9,086 nucleotides of DNA from Bacillota bacterium. GTDB taxonomy: Bacteria > Bacillota > Bacilli > Alicyclobacillales > SLC66. Below are positions 5,220 through 9,086 of this stretch, piece after piece (position 1 is the stretch's first letter; every line of letters starts with the position of its first letter). The position numbers and the translations under genes are program-made. The stretch covers positions 1 through 9,086 of the forward strand of contig JAJZZT010000029.1 in assembly GCA_021797415.1 (NCBI GenBank). Direction: 5' to 3'. The notes beneath the pieces were generated by a model. The model saw only the letters and a program-made list of their open reading frames with translations. It was not told where the DNA came from and did not search any database.

Positions 5220-6929
5220 ATGAGAAGAAGCAGGATCAAGACCATTGGACTGCTGGGTGCGACGAGTCTGCTCGCGGCCGGAGCCACGGTGATTTTCACG
5301 CAGCAGGGCGGGGAGCCCGCCAGTAATGCAGCGTCTGTTCCCAAACATACGGCGGCGGCGCCGGGTCCACATGTTGGCGGTTCCATCGCGATCAACGCCT
5401 CGCCTCACGGACCATGGGGCGATGTTTTTAATCCATATTCGCCTGGTGAGAACCAGAATGACATTGTACCGGACATCTATGAACCCCTCGTTCAATGGAA
5501 CGGTTCGAACGGCACGGATCTACCTTGGCTTGCTACAAATTGGGAATGGAACCACAACAACACTGTGCTGACGATTCAGTTGCGTCACGGCGTCAAATGG
5601 TCCAACGACAAACCGTTCACGAGCGCGGATGTCGTTTTTACTTATGACATGATGAAGAAGTATCCCGCGATTGACGGCAATGGTCTTTGGACGTACATGA
5701 AGTCAATTCAAGCCGTCGGGCCTTATGCGGTCCGCGTGGTTCTGGACAAGCCCAACGCGACATTTTTCTATTACTTCTCAGGCACGCTCATCGTGCCGCA
5801 GTTTCAGTTCAAGAATGTAAACCCCGTCAAGTATCCTGACAGCCATCCTGTGGGGACAGGACCGTACATGCTGAAGAACTTTAATCCCCAGCAAATTACA
5901 CTCACGCGCAATCCGCATTATTGGCAGGCACCGCGTCCGTATCTGCAGACCGTGTACTATCCGGCCGAGACATCGAACGAAAGCACAATCATGGGATTGG
6001 CGACCGGCCAGATTGACTGGGCGACGATCTTTTCTCCGAATCTCAAGACGTCGTTTGTGGCAAAAAATCCGGCAAATTACCACGTATCCCTCGTGTCGGG
6101 CGGATTTGATTCTTTGTACTTGAACCTGCACGACTATCCCCTGAACCTGCTTGTGGTGCGCAAGGCGCTCAGTCTGGCCATCAACCGCCACGAATTGTCC
6201 GTGATCGGCGAGAGTGGGTACTCGACGCCCGCTCCGCTTGACGGAATCGGGTCAAGCATGGCGTCCAACTGGGCGACGCCCGCCTTGCAAAACAAATATG
6301 CCTCCCGGTACAATCCGGCGGCGGCGAAGGCGATGTTGCTGCACGCCGGCTTCAAGATGGGTAGCGGCAATGTGATGCTGACGCCAAAAGGCAAACCGTT
6401 CACGATCAATCTGGATGTGCCTGCGCCTTTTAGCGATTTCGTGACGATGTCCAGCCAGATCAAAGCGATGCTTGGCCAGATCGGCATTCAAGTAAACGAA
6501 GACTCGACATCGGCGAACGAGTATTACACCCGCTTGCAGACCGGAGCGTTTCAGGCCGGCATTTGCTGGACGCCCTCGGGTCCGAATCCGTTCTTTACAC
6601 AAAACGGTATTATGAATACGCAATACGGTGGTCCGATGGGACAGGCTGCCCTCGGCATGAATTTTGGCCGCTATACGAATCCCCAGATTCAAAGTCTTGC
6701 CGCGCAGTTCAACGCGACGGAAAATGTCGCGAAGCAAAAGGCGATTATCGCTAAACTGGGCGGTATCATGGCGACACAATTACCCGTGATTCCGTTGTTA
6801 AACAGGAATTCCCCCATTGAGTACTCTACGGCACACATTGCGGGCTGGGCCACGCCAGCACATCCATACTGGAATAACGCTGCGTACGGCGGTCCCATCG
6901 TTGTGCTGACTCACCTCTACGCCAAGTAG
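5220..6929 (+). CDS. ABC transporter substrate-binding protein, family 5 (Opp/Dpp type)
   Basis: This extracellular binding protein of 569 residues captures the substrate and hands it to the two permeases downstream. ATG 5220 is preferred over the in-frame ATG 5196 because AAAGGGG (5204-5210) lies 9 nt upstream and the short form begins with a proper signal: MRRSRIK, then a hydrophobic stretch of about residues 8-26. The mature part has the family-5 opening: NPYSPGENQNDIVPDIYEPL, then WEWNHNNTVLTIQLRHGVKW and PFTSADVVFTYDMM (residues 71-144). The signal region reads SLLAAGATV where a lipobox cysteine would be expected; there is no N-terminal cysteine. ASNA-AS near residues 34-39 could be a signal peptidase I site. 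Family members bind peptides, nickel or oligosaccharides; the AraR-type neighbour favours oligosaccharides. Confidence 0.93.
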   Translation: MRRSRIKTIGLLGATSLLAAGATVIFTQQGGEPASNAASVPKHTAAAPGPHVGGSIAINASPHGPWGDVFNPYSPGENQNDIVPDIYEPLVQWNGSNGTDLPWLATNWEWNHNNTVLTIQLRHGVKWSNDKPFTSADVVFTYDMMKKYPAIDGNGLWTYMKSIQAVGPYAVRVVLDKPNATFFYYFSGTLIVPQFQFKNVNPVKYPDSHPVGTGPYMLKNFNPQQITLTRNPHYWQAPRPYLQTVYYPAETSNESTIMGLATGQIDWATIFSPNLKTSFVAKNPANYHVSLVSGGFDSLYLNLHDYPLNLLVVRKALSLAINRHELSVIGESGYSTPAPLDGIGSSMASNWATPALQNKYASRYNPAAAKAMLLHAGFKMGSGNVMLTPKGKPFTINLDVPAPFSDFVTMSSQIKAMLGQIGIQVNEDSTSANEYYTRLQTGAFQAGICWTPSGPNPFFTQNGIMNTQYGGPMGQAALGMNFGRYTNPQIQSLAAQFNATENVAKQKAIIAKLGGIMATQLPVIPLLNRNSPIEYSTAHIAGWATPAHPYWNNAAYGGPIVVLTHLYAK

Positions 6930-6959
6930 CATAGCTTTTGTTCCGTGTTCACATGCCGT

Positions 6960-6986
6960 ATCGGCGGACAGAAAATGTCCGCCGGT
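6960..6986 (+). promoter_or_regulatory. Intercistronic hairpin after the binding-protein gene
   Basis: An 11-bp stem (6960-6970 with 6976-6986, one G-U pair) encloses a GAAAA loop. No T-run follows, so it is not a full terminator. In binding-protein operons such hairpins commonly protect the upstream message from 3' decay and raise binding protein over permease; that role here is inferred. Confidence 0.6.
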
Positions 6987-7024
6987 TCGCTTCTTGAACA
7001 GGGAGAACAAAGGGAGGATAGCCT

Positions 7025-8002
7025 ATGTATCTCCTGAAAAGAGCAGGATTCTATTTGTCTATTTTCTGGGCGGCGATCACGCTAAACTTCCTTTTGCCTA
7101 GGTTGATGCCGGGAAATGCCGCATCCGCCGTCATGGCCAGAGCGCAAGGTCAGATGTCACCCCAGGCGATTAAGGCGTTGGAACTGGCCTTCGGAGTTAA
7201 TACACACGCGAGCCTTTGGCGGCAATACTGGGGGTATCTGGGCAATACGCTGACCGGTCATTTTGGCGTGTCGTTCACCTATTTTCCAGAGCCAGTGACC
7301 CAAGTGATCGCTTCCACACTGCCCTGGACGCTGTTTTTGATCGGTTTTTCCACCATCGTTTCGTTCCTGATCGGCACAAGCCTCGGCGTGTACGCGGCGT
7401 GGAAACGCGGAACAAATCTGGCGGACGCGCTGCCGGTGGGCTTCACGCTCATCGCTTCCATGCCTTATTTCTGGGTGGCCTTAGCCCTGCTCTATGTATT
7501 CGGCTTTTCTCTTGGCTGGTTCCCTATCGCGCACTCCTTCAATATTAATCAGTCACTCGGCTTCAATTTTCAGTCTCTTGGCAGCATCCTGTATTATGCC
7601 GCATTGCCGATCTCGTCAATTGTACTGACATCGCTTGGCGGCTGGATGTTGGGGATGCGCAATAATTTCGTCAGCATCCTTTCGGAGGACTACATGACGC
7701 TTGCGCAGATGAAGGGTTTACGTGAGCGCGAGATTGTTATTCATTACGGCGCTCGGAATGCCATGTTACCGCAGATCACCAGTTTCGCGATGTCGCTCGG
7801 ATTTGTGGTAGGCGGCGCTGTCCTTACGGAAATTGTATTTAGTTATCCAGGAATTGGTTTTGCCTTGTATCAAGCTGTCACCAACAACGACTATCCCTTG
7901 ATGCAGGCCATTTTCCTGATCATCGTGACGGCGGTGCTGATTGCAAATTTTATTGTCGATATTCTGTATTCTCGTCTGGATCCTCGTGTGGGCAATGCAT
8001 AA
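7025..8002 (+). CDS. ABC transporter permease, DppB/AppB type
   Basis: This is one of two membrane subunits that form the channel. The 325 residues include about six membrane spans (near 5-25, 101-126, 139-163, 187-208, 251-272 and 292-315). The N-terminus is typical of the DppB family (LNFLLPRLMPGN). The EAA loop, which docks onto the ATPase, is at about 221-250: EDYMTLAQMKGLREREIVIH followed by YGARNAMLPQ. The family C-terminal signature is VFSYPGIGFALYQAVTNNDYP. AGGGAGG (7011-7017) lies 7 nt before the ATG. The gene lies 95 bp after the binding-protein gene and 21 bp before the second permease, so it is co-transcribed with them. Length and motifs are normal and nothing is broken. Substrate specificity is not visible. 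Confidence 0.94.
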   Translation: MYLLKRAGFYLSIFWAAITLNFLLPRLMPGNAASAVMARAQGQMSPQAIKALELAFGVNTHASLWRQYWGYLGNTLTGHFGVSFTYFPEPVTQVIASTLPWTLFLIGFSTIVSFLIGTSLGVYAAWKRGTNLADALPVGFTLIASMPYFWVALALLYVFGFSLGWFPIAHSFNINQSLGFNFQSLGSILYYAALPISSIVLTSLGGWMLGMRNNFVSILSEDYMTLAQMKGLREREIVIHYGARNAMLPQITSFAMSLGFVVGGAVLTEIVFSYPGIGFALYQAVTNNDYPLMQAIFLIIVTAVLIANFIVDILYSRLDPRVGNA

Positions 8003-8023
8003 CAGGAGAGGAGACGGACGAAT

Positions 8024-8959
8024 ATGACGAGATTGATGGGGCGCCCGTCCGTCGGGACGGCGATTGTCCCGACAAAAACGAGAACCAGGCAGACGATAAA
8101 GGTCGTCCGTCTTCTGCAGGCGTTTCAGAATACTAAAGCGCTGATCGGGCTTTCTGTGATCGGGCTGTTCTTGATCATGGCAATCTTCGCTCCGCTGATT
8201 GCACACGATAATCCTGCTGCAGGAATCTATACGCCCAGCCAGGCGCCTGACGCAGCGCACTGGCTCGGAACCAATGCGCTCGGCCAGGACGTCTTCAGCC
8301 AGATGGTCTATGGTAGCCGCATCTCGATGGAGGTTGCTTTTTCCGCCGGCGCGCTTGCTACGCTCATTTCACTTGCGATTGGAATTACGGCGGGATATCT
8401 GCGTGGCAGGATAGACACGAGCCTTTCCTGGCTGACCAATGTCTTTCTCGTTGTGCCCAGCCTGCCCTTGGTTATCGTACTTTCCAGTTACATGCACTTT
8501 AAGGGCGAATGGCCCATCATTGCCGTGATTGCTTTAACCAGTTGGGCGTGGAGTGCTCGCAGTTTACGCTCTCAAACGCTCTCTATCAGGGAACGCGACT
8601 TTGTTTTGCACGCGCGTTTAGTAGGACAGCCGTGGTGGAGCGTAGTCAGTGGAGAGATTCTGCCCAACATGGCCTCGTTGGTCCTATCCGGTCTGTTGTT
8701 CTCCATGATCAACGCACTGTTGACCGAGGCTGGACTGGATTTCCTCGGACTGGGCAATGTCTCGGCCATCAGTTGGGGCACCATGCTCTACTGGGCGCAA
8801 AACAACGAAGCCCTTCTGAACGGAATGTGGTGGTGGTTCGTGCCGCCGGGTGTGGCCATCGCACTATTTGGTGGGGCCTTAGCCTTGCTCAATTTTTCTT
8901 TGGATGAGATCACGAATCCGCGCCTGCGCAAAAGGAAGGTGAAAGTCCGTGCCCAGTGA
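8024..8959 (+). CDS. ABC transporter permease, DppC/OppC type
   Basis: This second membrane subunit (311 residues) pairs with the DppB-type permease. A basic N-terminal tail leads to the first span (about 39-60) and the OppC N-terminal domain. The family motif HWLGTNALGQDVFSQMVYGS is at 79-98 (usual form LGTDxLGRDxxSR). Further spans follow at about 105-125, 137-156, 163-176, 214-236 and 271-291. The EAA loop is at about 188-216, LSIRERDFVLHARLVG then QPWWSVVSGEILPN, keeping the conserved glycine and the LPN. The ribosome site AGGAGAGG (8004-8011) is 12 nt from ATG 8024; an in-frame ATG at 8036 is a less likely start. The gene ends with TGA 8957-8959, which overlaps the start of the ATPase gene. 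Confidence 0.94.
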   Translation: MTRLMGRPSVGTAIVPTKTRTRQTIKVVRLLQAFQNTKALIGLSVIGLFLIMAIFAPLIAHDNPAAGIYTPSQAPDAAHWLGTNALGQDVFSQMVYGSRISMEVAFSAGALATLISLAIGITAGYLRGRIDTSLSWLTNVFLVVPSLPLVIVLSSYMHFKGEWPIIAVIALTSWAWSARSLRSQTLSIRERDFVLHARLVGQPWWSVVSGEILPNMASLVLSGLLFSMINALLTEAGLDFLGLGNVSAISWGTMLYWAQNNEALLNGMWWWFVPPGVAIALFGGALALLNFSLDEITNPRLRKRKVKVRAQ

Positions 8960-9086
8960 GGAGATTGCTTTTGCGGTGCGGGATGTCTCGGTCAGCTATC
9001 CGACGGCGCGCGGTTGGGTGCAGGCGGTGCGCGACGTCACGATACAGGTGCGGCGGGGCGAATTGGTCGGCCTGGCCGGAGAATCG
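8949..9086 (+). CDS. ABC transporter ATPase, Opp/DppD type, N-terminal part (cut by window)
   Basis: This cytoplasmic subunit hydrolyses ATP to drive import. Only the first 46 codons are present. They start with EEIAFAVRDVSVSYPT, the A-loop-bearing first strands, then AVRDVTIQVRRGELVGLAGES, the approach to Walker A. The window ends inside that motif (GESGSGKS expected next). The GTG start at 8949 overlaps the permease gene by 11 nt, and AAGGAAGGTGA (8932-8942) supplies the ribosome site 6 nt upstream, so translation is likely coupled. A second ATPase gene is usual in this family and may follow. Confidence 0.9.
   Translation, partial: MPSEEIAFAVRDVSVSYPTARGWVQAVRDVTIQVRRGELVGLAGES

Overview
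The window looks like chromosome of a moderately GC-rich, Gram-positive bacterium of the class Bacilli. The support is the miaA-hfq gene order, the short-tailed Hfq, strong GGAGG-type ribosome sites with some GTG starts, and a GntR/LacI-fusion (AraR-type) regulator. An Alicyclobacillaceae-like host is plausible, but that is inference.

Region 1 (1-849) is core genome: the 3' end of miaA, then hfq, a probable intrinsic terminator, and a tRNA-Thr(UGU) gene with an extended -10 promoter packed against that terminator.

Region 2 (about 850-3720) is a degraded accessory patch next to the tRNA 3' end. It holds a short hairpin element with near-perfect 21-bp terminal inverted repeats (MITE-like), a crippled tyrosine-recombinase remnant (5' truncated, catalytic H-x-x-R box deleted), and an unrecognised ORF fragment. 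That fragment is split by a complete IS1634-family insertion sequence (1529-3631) with 16-bp inverted repeats and a 6-bp ATTGAG target duplication. The IS transposase is dead as written: one in-frame amber codon and one frameshift. Removing the IS and one target copy rejoins an open frame. The arrangement reads as the scar of an integrative element at tRNA-Thr.

Region 3 (3838-9086) is an intact-looking regulated import locus. A GntR-LacI fusion repressor is followed by a perfect inverted repeat (5131-5151) whose centre is the -35 box of the next promoter. The operon then encodes a family-5 solute-binding protein, a DppB-type permease, a DppC-type permease and the start of an Opp/Dpp-type ATPase, which is cut by the window edge inside its Walker A motif. 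A hairpin between the binding-protein and permease genes could keep binding-protein mRNA more abundant. The sugar-type sensor beside an Opp-type transporter suggests import of oligosaccharides (inference); peptides cannot be excluded. The binding protein lacks the lipobox cysteine expected for this class in Gram-positive bacteria.

I did not see a CRISPR array, a toxin-antitoxin pair or an obvious new defence system. The most interesting items are the operator-on-promoter design, the IS-split ORF, the MITE-like hairpin beside the tRNA, a possible small RNA downstream of hfq, and the missing lipobox.
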